From Gnetum montanum (taxonomy: Eukaryota; Streptophyta; Gnetopsida; Gnetales; Gnetaceae), in assembly GCA_015680685.1 (NCBI GenBank), contig MNCI01025481.1, forward strand, positions 409-64,408: a stretch of 64,000 nt of DNA, given 5' to 3'. Both the position numbers and the translations under genes were made by a program. A model generated the notes under the pieces. The model did no database searches. It was not told where the DNA came from and worked only from the letters and a program-made list of their open reading frames with translations. Shown piece after piece: positions 46,841 through 58,333 of this stretch; positions within the stretch are counted from its first letter, which is position 1, and the number at the start of each line of letters is the position of its first letter.

Positions 46841-46989
46841 GCGTTGAGCTCTATTCTTGGTTTGAAGGGAGCTCTAAAGCCTTATTTGGTGAAGATGTGT
46901 TCAAAGGTTCAACCGCTTGTGGTTGTGAGAGCTTGGTTGGAATTTTGGTTTTGAAGAAATGTCTTCTCTTTATACTGTTGTCAAAACTA

Positions 46990-48900
46990 GTAGTGGGTTG
47001 AAGATTTACAGCTCTCGTAGCATTGTGTCATTGTGGTTGAGTGGGGAGTTCCCCTTGCATTGCTGGAGCATATGGTAATGGAGCTGTCGGTGTGAGAGTT
47101 GTGAATGGATTTGGAGGATGGTATGTCTATGGGTTGTCTCACCTAGGAGAAGGAATCCTATAATACTCCTAAGCTTGGTAGTGATGTTGTGGTGTCACAT
47201 GACCAAGAGAGTCACGTGGAGAGATTGGTTACTGCACATAGTAGCCATATGGGTCCGGTTACGGGTAACGGTATTGTTGCCCTGGCGGTGACATCCCCCA
47301 TGACTGTGGGTATTGCCACTGCTAGTGTTGCTCAATAAATTGTGGTAGAGTTCCACTTGGATAATACGTTAGAGGTTGATGGAACTGCCTCGAATTACCT
47401 TGGGGATAAGGTAACCATTAGGGTTCTTGCTATTTGTTGAGTCGTGGATTAAGTGCATACACCCTAGACTCTTGCAGATGTGAGATTACTGGGAAACATC
47501 CCTTAGGATGGTCATACTGGCATATCTCACACCCACCATCATTTTCCGTATCAGAATCCACAACCTCTTCGGTTGTTACATGCATGGTCCAAATCCCTCT
47601 TTTTCTTTTTATCATAGTTACTACTTCGCTCCTTAAACTCCTCTATGATTTTGAGAACAGTTTCAAATCTACTATCTAAGGAGTCCCACATTTGTTCTAC
47701 CTTTGCCAACACTTCTATTATTAATTTTTGGAGTGGAAAGGTTTTCCTATTCGCAATATCTTCAAGTGGTGACTCTTCCTCCTCCTCATAAAATCTTACT
47801 CCCCTTTTTCGGAGGGAAGGATCGTGGTTGTACTCTTCTGTACTTTCTCTCTTACGTAGCTCCCCTTCTTCCTTAGCTACTTGCTCCAACAATCTATGAA
47901 CCTGATGGAACCTAAGCTCTGATAATCTTCCTTGGGCATACGTTCCAAGGATTCTCCTGGTTTCATGTCTAAGTCCATATACGAGATGGCGTAGTTGATC
48001 CTGCTACGAGTAACCATGGCCTGGGCAACAATGTAACGGTGCATAATAATGACCCATGGAAGTGTCCAAGGATCCATGATTTCCCTACTTCCATCCTTGG
48101 ATTTTCTTCCATAGGTTAGACACTCAGGAGTACATTTGGTATTTATCATTAAATAGTTCCAACATGGTACTCCACCTCCTAATGGTCTCCAGCTGTAAGG
48201 ACTAGTACCAGCTTTTTTCTTCTTTTACTAGTGTCCTTGGGAACAACTTTAGTTTTTGCCACTAATTTTCTATGTTCTACAAGGAACATGCATCATGGAA
48301 TTCTTGTAAATGCTTTTGAGGATCAGCGTTGTATCCCCCCTCAAATCATGGGATATTATTCATATCTAACCTCTTGATCCTGCCATATTTTTGGTGCCTT
48401 GTGGGAATTCTCACAGCCTCCATGATGTCTAAGATGATTCGGGTTGCAAGTAGGGGTTCTTCATGGTCATTTCTTTCATAGAAACTATGATACCTACATG
48501 GTTCCCCACTTTCCCTTCTTCCATGTCGTGATTCTCTAGAGTGTCCTTATCCTCTCTCTCGACTCTCTCGTCAAGGTTTCTCACTTTTCTTACCCTTATC
48601 CTTACAGTTAGGTTCCTTATGACTACATCCTAATACTAAAAGAGAAGGTGAATGTGACAATGAAGGTGAAGAAGAAGAAGAACCATAGCCATGATGATGT
48701 TTCCTACCTTCTTTTTGGTGGTCCGGGCCTCAATCGTGGTGATGATCAGAATGCTCGCCCTTATCATGTGTTCATGTTCCCTCATTGAACACTTAGTGTT
48801 CATGGGGATCAGAACCAAGATTGTGAATTGTGGAGTAAAGGTTCTGATACACCACCTCTTCACCATCGATAGGAGGGGGAACATCGTTTTGTGGAGAACC
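46990..48900 (-). pseudogene. gag relic of element B
   Basis: Open pieces at 47877-48149, 47551-47892 and 47430-47615 show LPWVIIMHRYIVAQAMVTRS, then YAQGRLSEL-type sequence, EQVAKEEGELRKREST, YNHDPSLRKRGVRFYEEEEE and DSLDSRFETVLKIIEEFKE. The intact Cys-His cluster CEICQYDHPKGC is at about 47503-47532, with spacing C-x2-C-x3-H-x3-C. A one-base shift separates 47551-47892 from its neighbours. Toward 48900 a Ser/Glu-rich N-terminal region is recognisable. Gag packages the RNA, so this non-autonomous element may once have supplied its own capsid. Confidence 0.8.
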
Positions 48901-49477
48901 TATTGAAATAGGTTCACCACCCTTAATTTTGTTTATGAAAAGTAAAGCATTATGGGGCCCTTTTCCCTTCAAAGATGTGTGGTAACTCTCCTATCGTAAG
49001 TCCCATTGACATTCCACTTTTTTGGGATGGTAGTCCCTTGTGTCATAATCACATGCAACATACTCTGCGTACAATTGTGACATGCCTATTTATGCAAGAG
49101 CACGAAGGAGCATGTTGGGGACTGCTCGGTCTGGAGGCAACACTATGTTACCCTCCAAGTCTCTCCAACGTAGTTGTTCATATTGATGGAGAATAAAGTT
49201 TAAGTTAGGTATATACTCATCATGATGAATATATACCATACAGAATTGTTAAGGAACTGGTAGATTTTGGTTATGTGTGTTGTGCCGTCGACTATCTCTA
49301 GTGTTGTTCCTAGGCGGTGAAGTGCTTTTGTGCAAAGAAGAAAATGTTTTCATCTTGTTCAATGTGCTATTTACCATTATATTATTTTTTTTCTTTTGAT
49401 CAACCCTAAGGTTTCATTCTAGCTTCCCAATGATATGGATGATCTCCTATGCTCTATGTAGCGCACAAACAACTAAG
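48901..49477 (-). other. gag N-terminus and leader of element B
   Basis: The region between the primer-binding site and the recognised gag blocks. It aligns in part with A (34000-34380) at the protein level, but frames are broken. No start codon can be chosen with confidence. Confidence 0.45.
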
Positions 49478-49496
49478 TTCCCAGAAATGGCGCCAA
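49478..49496 (-). promoter_or_regulatory. primer-binding site of element B
   Basis: In element orientation it reads TTGGCGCCATTTCTGGGAA next to the LTR end CTCATCA. The first eight bases match the tRNA-Asp complement exactly (TGGCGCC plus one flanking T). Confidence 0.85.
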
Positions 49497-50320
49497 TGAT
49501 GAGTGGTGAGGTACCACTATACTCAACCATAAAAATACGAGCATCTCACATGCAATCCGGTCGAACTCCAAGGACTAAGTGCTTACGTTCCTTAATGGAA
49601 CATTTAAGGTCAATCAATCGTTGTTTTCCCAAACTTACTTGTATTGTCATGGTTGTATGGTTAAGTAAGTTTGAGGCATGTGATTTTTATGTCTTTTATC
49701 TTTTTAACACCTATGCTAGTAGGGAAAGGTGAAGAGAGCTAAATAACTAATTTTCATTAACTATTCACTAACTAAGTTCTAATTTTCCTAGAACCAGTAT
49801 CCGTTCCCACTTTTCGTACACACCTTGAACCAATGCAACACTATTGGGATTACCAAACACTATTCATTATTGGGTTACCAAGTGTTACACATGTGATCGA
49901 AGTGGTCATACTGAATGCACTTAACTAGGAGAGTCAAGGGTTGAGAGAGATTAATTATCTATGAAAGAATTTAAGAATTTAAAAATAATTAAATCCTATT
50001 TATCTTAGTCCATATGCTGCAAGGTTTATCAAAAAGTTTGTCTTTATTGCCGTACACAAATGTGTGCTCATGTACAATTTGCTTGAATAAAGATCTATTC
50101 ACTTTAAGACTCCTAATGTGGGCACATGGAAATTATTCTAACTCTGGAATGGTAAAACTACTATAGTTTGGCTAAGGGTCTAGATCTAGATGATGAACAA
50201 GGGAAACCCACCTCTTATTTATAGATATTGAGGCAGGTTGCGATATCACATACGTGATATTGCAGGGGTCGACACAATATCACGGCTACAATATCGCGTA
50301 CGCGATATTGCGGCTCATCA
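49497..50320 (-). repeat. 5' LTR of element B
   Basis: 824 bp, TGATGAGTGGTG to GGCTCATCA, directly followed by the ATTAC duplication. Palindromes (cgcgtacgcgatattgcgg, gatatcacatacgtgatat) lie at 50240-50312 and an inverted TATAAAT near 50218. It matches the D and E LTRs closely. Confidence 0.92.
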
Positions 50321-50325
50321 ATTAC

Positions 50326-50430
50326 TTAGTAGACAAAATAAACCAATAGATAATATGATTAATTTTCATCTTAAAAGTTTCTAAAGAAGCTTAACAACTA
50401 AAGTCATAAACATGAGTAGATCCAAGCATT
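50326..50430 (-). pseudogene. LINE ORF2 continuation beyond element B
   Basis: Removing B and one ATTAC copy joins this segment to 43225. The joint translation leads into the RGLGFINYKNQG block without a frame change. Upstream coding (to the right of 50430) is not recognisable. Confidence 0.45.
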
Positions 50431-50999
50431 TGATTAATAAGGGTCTTTTACAAATAATTATAACTCTTTGTTTATGGAATGACACCATTTTAGAATGGGA
50501 ATATAACATAGGATATAACTAAATCTGAATTAAAGATACTAACACCACAAAACCTTATCAATTCAGTGATGGAGAAGATGGTTTATTCCTTGGCTAATTT
50601 TCTTCATTGTTTTAAAGTTCCTTCCTTGATGGTATTCTAACTAGTGGGCTCTTTTTCCTTTTGGAGGTTAGCTCCTTAAGGTCCCAAATGAATCCCATGA
50701 AGGACTTTATTGTTGATGTAAAGAGTAATATCACTAAAATCAAGGTTAATTACCACATTTGCACATGTGCAAAATAATGCTTCTAAAATAACCTTCTTAG
50801 GAATTTCATTTCTACCTATTCACATTCCTAATTAGACTAAATATAAGAATGGGTTTTGAAAAATTGAAAAATTATTCCACCACAATTCACTACCCTCCAT
50901 GAGCATTTGCTAAGGTTGAGTTTTATTTTAACTTAGGACAAGGACTAGGTTTGGTTCAATGATACTTAATTCTTTGAAGCTAGCATACTTATGTTCATG

Positions 51000-51480
51000 A
51001 GATATTAGCTACGATCATAATTAAATCTAATGCTCTTCCAAGTAATCTTGATTTGGTTCAAAATGCAAAATTTCCTAATGAAGATCTAGTAAATATTCTA
51101 AGAACAAATCATTATGACATTTAGCAAGTTAATTTTGGTAGACAAGGTTATCACTTCCTTATGAAGAATGGTCTTGACAAGCTTTTGCATTTAGATGCCA
51201 CTCCTTAAAACATATGAATTAACCGAAATGAAATTTAAGAGAAAATTAGAAGCCCTTATGTTGCATATTATATATGAGAACCTTCCTTCCAAATGCTTAT
51301 TCTATGATAAATATGAATAATGCAAAGGTTTCTGTGTTCTTGAACTAAAATACTACTTCCATTGTGGAAAGCAAGGACAAAATGTTACCAACTATAGAAA
51401 GACAAAATGTTATGACCTAAAATCAATCAAAATAGAACTTGGTCATATGTTCTTTCCACAAAAAGCCATGTCATTTTGCG
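51000..51480 (+). pseudogene. LINE ORF1-like relic with degenerate zinc knuckle
   Basis: The + strand reads ENLPSKCLFYDKYE, then CKGFCVLELK and FHCGKQGQNVTNYRKTKCY (51280-51410). Plant LINE ORF1 proteins carry the pattern PxxCxxCGxxGHxxxxC at this place; here the His is Gln and one Cys is Tyr. Upstream (51050-51200) a charged region reads AKFPNEDLVNILRTNHYD. It faces away from the ORF2 relic at 42135, so it belongs to another LINE copy or an inverted piece. Confidence 0.45.
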
Positions 51481-52547
51481 AAAATATACTATTGATGCTT
51501 ACATAAGAATAGAATAAGAATGAACCAATTACTCTCTTCAACCTTCAAACTAATAATCTTGTCTAAGGCTTAAATTAGAAACCATAAAATAATGAGTTTA
51601 GCATGCCCTCTCCAAACTAATAACACAATACTAAAATTTCAAATCTCATTGCAATCTTTATTCTTACAAACTTAGGAGCACGAGAAATAGCCACAAGTGT
51701 AGGTTTTCTTAACAACTATGATGACTACTCCCATAAGGTTAGCAAAAGGAAAAGTTCTCTCTTTTCTCAAGTTGCATAAAAAAATGGATCTCCATTTACC
51801 TCTAGTTCTTTGCCCTCACAATGGGACAACAAGCCATAGTTGACCTAGTCCCCACCCTTACATTCACCCAATCACCTTCAATTTCCATGCCTACCTAGTC
51901 TCATGATGAATCTCATGCCAGTTCTTCCTTTTTTAATTTAGAGTTTGCCCCACAACATGAAGAGAAAATAGAGGATAACTAGGTGCTCCACTTACACAAG
52001 TTGAAAAAAGCTTAAGATACTAGTTTAGGATTTGTCATATGTGGTTCAAGAAAGTTATGATGTTCATAAAAAAGAGTCAAGTTATTCCAATTCAAGAGAG
52101 ACTTCCTCATATTTCAAGCCAACATGCTAAATAAGAACCACTAGCTCCTAGAACCATAAAAAGTTCTAATTATTTTCAATTGGGACCTACTTGTATATAT
52201 TTGTTTTGCCTCTATCTTCTAGTTATTTCTTATCATTCTATGGTCATATTGGCCCAATGTCTTTCATAGTGCATATTTTTTCTTTTTTATTAGTATTGTG
52301 TTTCTTGAAAAATTTTTCATAATTCTTATTTAGATTGGCAAATTTTCCTTAGTTGGTAGTTACTCAATGTTTTGTAATTAATTTTCTATTACTCCATTTT
52401 AAGAATTAATATAAATACTGAATTCCTCTTTAAAAATATGAGAGGAATCTTAGGAACTTAAATTAAGAGTTTCATGTGTGAGAAATATTTCAATTCATGA
52501 GGATTCTTGAGAAAACATTTAAAGTTAACTTATCATGATTGATTAGA
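51481..52547. other. AT-rich interval without recognised features
   Basis: No conserved domain or LTR was recognised. It may be the C-terminal part of the LINE ORF1 relic or its linker to ORF2, since a Pro/Ser-rich stretch follows at 51790-51910. Confidence 0.4.
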
Positions 52548-52700
52548 TTATATTATATCAATTGCCATTTGGTAAATAACATTAGTTAATGAAACCTTAC
52601 TTTTTTTTCTTAGCTTTTCAACATTATAGACATGTCCATACACACCTAAAATGTTATCTAGCCACTTTTGGCAATCATCTTCACCTTCATTAGTTGCCAT
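52548..52700 (-). pseudogene. short open frame with possible LTR-type leader
   Basis: An ATG at 52700 opens a 50-codon frame beginning MATNEGEDDCQKWLDNILGV. About 240 bp upstream (near 52945) is a TATAAATAG box, and the transcript leader would be about 200 nt. This resembles the start of a retrotransposon gag behind an LTR, but I recognise no family and find no second LTR. Confidence 0.25.
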
Positions 52701-55383
52701 TAATGCTTAAATGGCTATGAGAATCACTTGAGACATTGAATTGTGAGAAATATTTAAGAGAAATGGTGTGAGAACCATGAGGGGTTCAATTTAAGTAATA
52801 CTTATGATTCAAAGAATGCAAGAAAGGTGAGAGTCTCATAATGAACACAAAGAGTTCACACACAAAGGAGGAAAAGAGAGCTTCAATTTCTTCTTCAAGC
52901 TTTTAACTATAATGACATATAATGAGGGGAGCTACTCTATTTATACTTGTTAAGAAGGAAACGATTTGCCTAAAATTACATTCTCTAACATGAAGGCCTA
53001 TTAATCTTCTTTTTATTTTTAAATATAACTCTCTTTTCTAAGTTTAATTTAGCTCTCTTTTTTTAAGTTTTTATTCATAAAAAAACATTCAAACTAAGAT
53101 ACCTAATTTTGTTCTTCCTAATGATGTATATGAGTTATTGGTTACCAATATTACATCATGATACATATTCATTTCAAATTTGGATTACTTGCCATATAAT
53201 CGAAGTTTCACTTTACAAGTAAATGATGTGGTGAAAAAACATGACATCCAACTCCTTTTTGTCAAGTATTATTCTCATTTTGTTACTTGTTAAGTTAGGT
53301 AATACTTTAATGGTGTAATGTGCCCTAGATATAGGATCATTTCTACATAAGCATCCAATGATAATCATGTGTAAGTGGAATCCATATTTGGATGTCCATT
53401 CTCAAGAATATTCTAAACTTCTAGGTTTTATTAAGCTGTTTAATATTTCATTGATCTTTCATAAATTTGAGTAAAGAATTATTAGTCTATTGGTCTCATA
53501 GGCATGTGGAATCTATTTCTACAACATTTTATTTTTATAGATGCTTTTTTATTGAAATCAATATTCTTAATCATAAAAGAGAAGCGGTATCAAAATAGGT
53601 GGAAAGGCTTATATTTAGTCAATTATATATTATAATCTTCCTAATTATTACAAATTTTATCATTCTGAAGGACATTTGTTTAATTCTTGTCATTTTTTTC
53701 TTAAGTAAAAAGATGTTGAGGATAAGAAAAAATAGGTTGACATTAAAGATAGAGAAAAATAATCTAAGGTTGAAGATATGAAAAATCAAATTAATGTTAA
53801 TGATAAGAATTATCCATGGCATTAATGAAACTAGAGAATAGAAACTTCTATAAATAATTCTATTCGTATTACAAAAAGTATTAATTAGACTAGACAAATA
53901 GATCATAAGATAAATTTTTCCTTGTTTGACAAGAATACTATTAATTCAAAGATTAAAACTTATGTTGACAAGTAGGCTATTACTAATGGTAAAGAGTCTT
54001 AACATAAAGTCAATAATGATGAATAATATGATGGAAAATTTATGCCATCATTTTCTATTGAATCTTCCTTCAAAAGTTGGTATTTTGCCAAAGCTTTCTA
54101 TTACTGCTTTAAATCCTTTTGTTATTTTAACTTTAAACCAAAATGTTGAAAGAGATGTAAATGTTTTAGGAATAAGATCATCCTTCCTACTAATAATTAA
54201 TTTTCTTCTCTTCATTTTTCAAAGCATTATTTGTAAGGTTGTACAACTGACACCTTAATAACATTTATACCACTTTCAACATCCATGATTAAATTTAAAA
54301 TAGCAAAAAGATTCTAGTAACAAAAAGCTTTGATGAAATACCAACTTTTATAGGAAAGAAAGATCTAATAGAAAATAATGACCCATATTGTTCATCATGA
54401 TTAACTTTATGTCAAGAATCTTTGCAATTAGCTATAGCCCACTTGTTAACATAAGTTTTTATCTTTAAGTTAACATTAAGGATAAGAAAAAATTTACTTT
54501 ATAAATTATCTATTGGAATTGATTAATATTTCTTGTACTATAATTAAACATATTCCACATGAACAAAGAAAATAAACACAAGGAAAAAACACATCAAAGG
54601 ACATAAACCAATTCTGTTGTTGATTGTACATGTTGATGAGAAAATTCTCTACATTTGTAAAAGTATCATTACCTACAAAATTATTGTTTTATGTTATATG
54701 AGAAATATTAAAGAAGGGTAATAATCTACAAGTAGAATGCAACTTAGTAAAAGTTTTAATTTTTGTATCTATGCAAAAGATAACTTTAAAAGAAAATCAT
54801 GCATTTGGCAAGTTACAAAACTACCATATAATTGAATTTCCTTACCCAATTGCCCATAACATGTCATGCAATGTTTTACTTTATAAATATCTCATTGAAG
54901 TTAACATAGTTGAGCTGGACAAAAAACTTTAAGATTTGCAAAGAACACTACTATGAAAAAGAAAATATTTCAAGCTATAAGATGATTTGAAGACCATCAT
55001 TAACATTTAGCATAGTCACAAGCAATATGAAGAATTATTATAGTTACTAAATATTTTTAAGATAAAAATATTGTTTAAACATTTGAATGAAAAGTTCAAA
55101 AATGCTTTTCTTTTCATAAAAAATATTTTTTTATTGTTCATGCACCAAATCTAATTAGAAGCAAAGCAACATACATTCACATAAACAAGCTTACTTTTGT
55201 CTTATAGGTCAATGTTAATCTCAGTAAAAAATGAATCAACTTTTTTGAGCATATGTACTCCCCTAGCTATAAAAATGTTCAAAGGCATTATTACCTTCTT
55301 CAGAATCTTTAAAAAGCATCATGAATACTATCAAGATTCTACATTTACAAAGCTTAAAATATGAACAGTATATTAGAGGAAGA
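52701..55383. other. AT-rich interval without recognised genes
   Basis: Open frames at 53599-53781, 53619-53906 and 53926-54258 overlap on opposite strands and are rich in Ile, Lys, Asn and Phe, as expected from AT-rich DNA. I find no LTR ends, transposase motif or RNA gene. The Lys/Asp-rich reading near 53710-53790 (+) could be a relic of a charged protein, which is speculative. Confidence 0.4.
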
Positions 55384-55840
55384 TTATACAAACATGAGTC
55401 CATTACAAGGTGAAACCTTAAAACATGATACTAAGTTATCAGTTTCACTATGGTTTGTAGAAGAGAAACATTTTATAAAAACAATCATTCTAGAACTTAA
55501 GATACCTAAGTAGACCTTGCCATGTCTAGCTTGGCCTAGGAAGTTTGAAGCACTAAAATTGTCCATGGCCCTTTGAAGTTCTTCCCTAGATATTTTTAAG
55601 AATTTTTCATTTATCCTTGGAATTTCCCCTCTTGAATTTTTTATTCTTCTGAAAATGAATAAGATCCCTGTAACAACCAGTGATAAAAGACCACCTAGAA
55701 TGCGAAGCATAATTTTTAGAATAGTGCTTCTCTTAGAGTTAGAGATATGTTACCCCAAAGAAGATATTAGACAAACTTTGAGGTCAAAGCATCTTTTGCA
55801 TAAATTTGGGATTTCAAGGAATGACCGTCTCGTTAATCTT
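55384..55840 (-). pseudogene. LRR receptor-like kinase fragment (membrane segment and kinase start)
   Basis: Receptor-like kinases sense ligands at the plasma membrane. From about 55840 the - strand reads RRSFLEIPNLC, resembling the Cys-bearing end of an LRR ectodomain, then SKRSTILKIM, a hydrophobic membrane segment LGGLLSLVVTGILFIF followed by RRIK, a juxtamembrane block FLKISREELQRAMDNFSASN and the P-loop LGQARHGKVYLG (usual L-G-x-G-x-x-G-x-V-Y). FIKCFSSTNHSETDN contains the Lys of the V-A-I-K motif. Homology stops after the Lys strand near 55440, so the kinase lobe is missing. One in-frame stop lies near 55758. This is a gene fragment, not a gene. Confidence 0.8.
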
Positions 55841-55864
55841 AGCTTTTCGATAGAACTGTTCAAA

Positions 55865-56400
55865 CATGGGACCAGCACTATGTTGGATACCCAATCAACA
55901 TAATCAATAGCTCAAATGAAACCTTCTTGATAGAGTTTCTTGATATCATCATGGACTACTAGGGATAGGTCTGGTCTAATCTTACATGCCTTTTGTTTAA
56001 CAAGCTTCATGCTAGGGTCTAGGATAATGTTATATTGAACAAAGCATGGATCAAGTCCTACCTTGTCTTCATAAGACCATGTAAAGGTTTTAATGTTATC
56101 CTAAAGGACCTTGGTGATGTTTTTGGCTAGCTAGAATGCAAGTAAGAAACTTAGTTTTAGTGCTTTCTCCTCACCCTTATGGATTATAATGGGAACTTCA
56201 ACCAGAGAATCTCCTGTAATGTCTCCAACATCTAAGCTAAGGGTTTTGACTATGTAACTGGACCATTCTAAGGAATTTCTTATTGAAGCTATATGGTCAA
56301 ATAGGCTTCCAGGCTCAAGATCTAGGCAATCAAGCTCAATTGATCATGTGACATCACTAAATGATCCATTCAGGTTTAGAGGTAAGTTAAATTATGCTCA
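55865..56400 (-). pseudogene. Tat-type Ty3/gypsy fragment from the start of RT
   Basis: The - strand reads ALKLSFLLAFxLAKNI, FTWSYEDKVGLDPCFVQYNI, PSMKLVKQKACKIRPDLSL, HDDIKKLYQEGFI and DYVDWVSNIVLVP. This is the classic N-terminal RT region of plant Tat-lineage elements (F-A-W-S-Y-x-D-M-P-G-L-D, V-K-Q-K-x-R, W-x-x-N-I-V-P-V-P). It differs from the A/C family. It ends before the catalytic core and runs in the same frame into the receptor-kinase fragment at about 55850. Confidence 0.8.
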
Positions 56401-56499
56401 TGTGTCCATAGTTTGATCCTACATGTCAACAAAAGCATATTAACTAGCATCTCTATGGTATAATTGTCGAAAAATGTTAAAATAATGAAAAATACTATA

Positions 56500-57190
56500 A
56501 TAGTAAAGAAAAATAAACTGAAATATGGTCAAAACAAAATAGAACAAGGCAGGAACAAGGTAAAGGAAGATCCAAATAAGGTAGATTAATGTGCAACAAG
56601 GTAGAACGAGGGTCAAATGATACAAAATGATGCAAAATAAGCTTAAATAAGGGCCAAATGATGTCAAAATAATGCAAAATGATGTAAAAAAAGATCAAGT
56701 AGGATCTAAATGATGCCCAATGACATCAAATGATGTCAAATGGTGTCAAAATGATATAAAAGGAGGCCAAATGATCTCAAATTGTATTGAATGATGTCAA
56801 ATGATATCAAATGCTATCAAAATGGTATAAGATGATGTTAAATAAGATAAAATGGTGTTAAAATAATGTAAAATGATATTATCTAAAGTTAAAATGATAT
56901 TGAATGATATCAAATCATATCATAACGATGTAAAATTATGTTAAATGAGGCTACACAACGTTGAATGATGTCGAAATAGGGCTAAATGACATCAAACTAT
57001 ACTAAATGAAATCAAATGACTTCAAGTGATGTTGAAATGATGTCAAATTGATGTGAAATAAGCCTAGGCCAAATCAAATGACATTGAAATCATGTCGAAT
57101 GATACCAAATGATGTCAAAATGATGTAGAATGATGTAAACTAAGTTCAAATAAGGTTAAATGAGCTTGGATGGAGTTAAAAATAATATTA
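56500..57190. repeat. degenerate low-complexity array of ATGATGTCAAA-type units
   Basis: Units such as aaatgatgtc, aatgatgtcaaa and aaatgatatc recur every 10-14 bases with many variants. No strict period is kept. It has no coding potential; the long - strand frames at 56440-56698 are a by-product. Confidence 0.8.
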
Positions 57191-57309
57191 AGTGATACTA
57201 ATTTGTTATTTGGGTTATTATGTGATCAAAACAAGCTAAAATTTAATGAAAATAGGCTATGGATGGTTGAAATAATGGGTTTTTATGTCAGATAAGCCAA
57301 ATAAAATAA

Positions 57310-58330
57310 GTATCCCTATTTCTAGCATGTGGGACCCAATGGGACAATGTGTGAGAATTATGGATTTTTTCCACATCATGTGGGGCTTAGCTAGATAATG
57401 TGTGGGCATCCTAAGGTAGATCCACAGCATTTGGAACTAGTGTGGGTAGCATGTAAGTATTTTTAACAAATCCACAACATGTGAAAGCTTATTTCCTCAT
57501 CAATTTTCCTTGTCCAATGTATGAGGTACTTCGTGGTTTGGTTCTAGAAATCTGGAACCCACCTATCATCTAGTTTGACCAATTTTATAGTGCATGGGGT
57601 CCTAGATGTTAATTTCATGCTAATATGTAACAAATGAAGCTAATTTTCCAATCAATTTTCCACCCATAGTGTATGAGACCCTTGGTGATTTTTCAAGCTC
57701 TATGTGACCCACCAAGTAAAGTATGGAGGCTAGATGGGCAATGTGTGGGGAATGAAAAATTAATTCAACAAGATATGTTAATGTATGAGGTTATTTTAAT
57801 AACTAATTTTTCATCCCGAACATGTAGAACCCAAGATATTCTAGCTTGTGGTATGTGGGATCCACCTATTATTAAAATTAACTATATTGGTAACATTTGA
57901 GCTAGGAAAGTCAAATTTTTTAATGGAAGCCTATGTATATGAATAATTTCCTAGCTACTTTCCCAACCACAGCATGTACATGGTAATTCTTGGTGTATAT
58001 GGTCAAATATGCACAACATGTAAGCATCTAGGAGAGGACTTTAGCACATAAACCCAATGTATGAGGTAATTTCACATTTAATTTCCCAAGTGTAGCATGT
58101 GGGAGTTGGAAAACCCAAAACCTTGGTCAATTCATAGTGTTTGAACTAATTTCCTCTTCTATTTACCATCCCTAACATATAAAAGATAATTTTTGGCATT
58201 CGTGGAAAACTATATGCAATGTTTAGGCATTAGAACTAGGATTTTAACCCCAAATCCCAACGTGTAAGCTTAATTTCCCTTCTAATTTCTTTGGTGTAGC
58301 ATGTGGAGGCTTGATTTGGGATCATAGGCT
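57310..58330. repeat. highly diverged tandem repeat of roughly 100-180 bp units
   Basis: The pair of phrases 'caatgtatgaggtaatttc' and 'ccaagtgtagcatgtggga' recurs in altered form near 57470-57530, 57630-57690, 57930-57990, 58050-58100, 58135-58190 and 58255-58310. Spacing is irregular. It could be a decayed satellite or the tandem-repeat region found in some Tat-lineage elements. Confidence 0.5.
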
Positions 58331-58333
58331 CAT

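Larger units (their letters stand above)
43226..50320 (-). mobile_element. element B: complete non-autonomous gypsy-type LTR retrotransposon with target duplication
   Basis: 7,095 bp with LTRs on both sides, TG...CA ends and an exact 5-bp duplication ATTAC at 43221-43225 and 50321-50325. On the - strand it has a primer-binding site, gag, protease and a 3' untranslated region. RT, RNase H and integrase are absent: sequence after the protease (about 46110) passes via a remnant of the integrase tail (about 46030) into the 3' region. The insertion split a LINE ORF2 relic. In the first 77 aligned bases of its LTRs I count 13 mismatches, 11 of them transitions. Confidence 0.95.

Noticed and set aside
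53599-54258. Overlapping open frames of 60-110 codons on both strands
   Set aside because: Composition (Ile, Lys, Asn, Phe) is what AT-rich DNA gives, the frames overlap antisense, and no motif is seen.
56440-56698. Hydrophobic - strand frames suggesting a membrane protein
   Set aside because: They are translations of the ATGATGTCAAA-type low-complexity tract and its flank.
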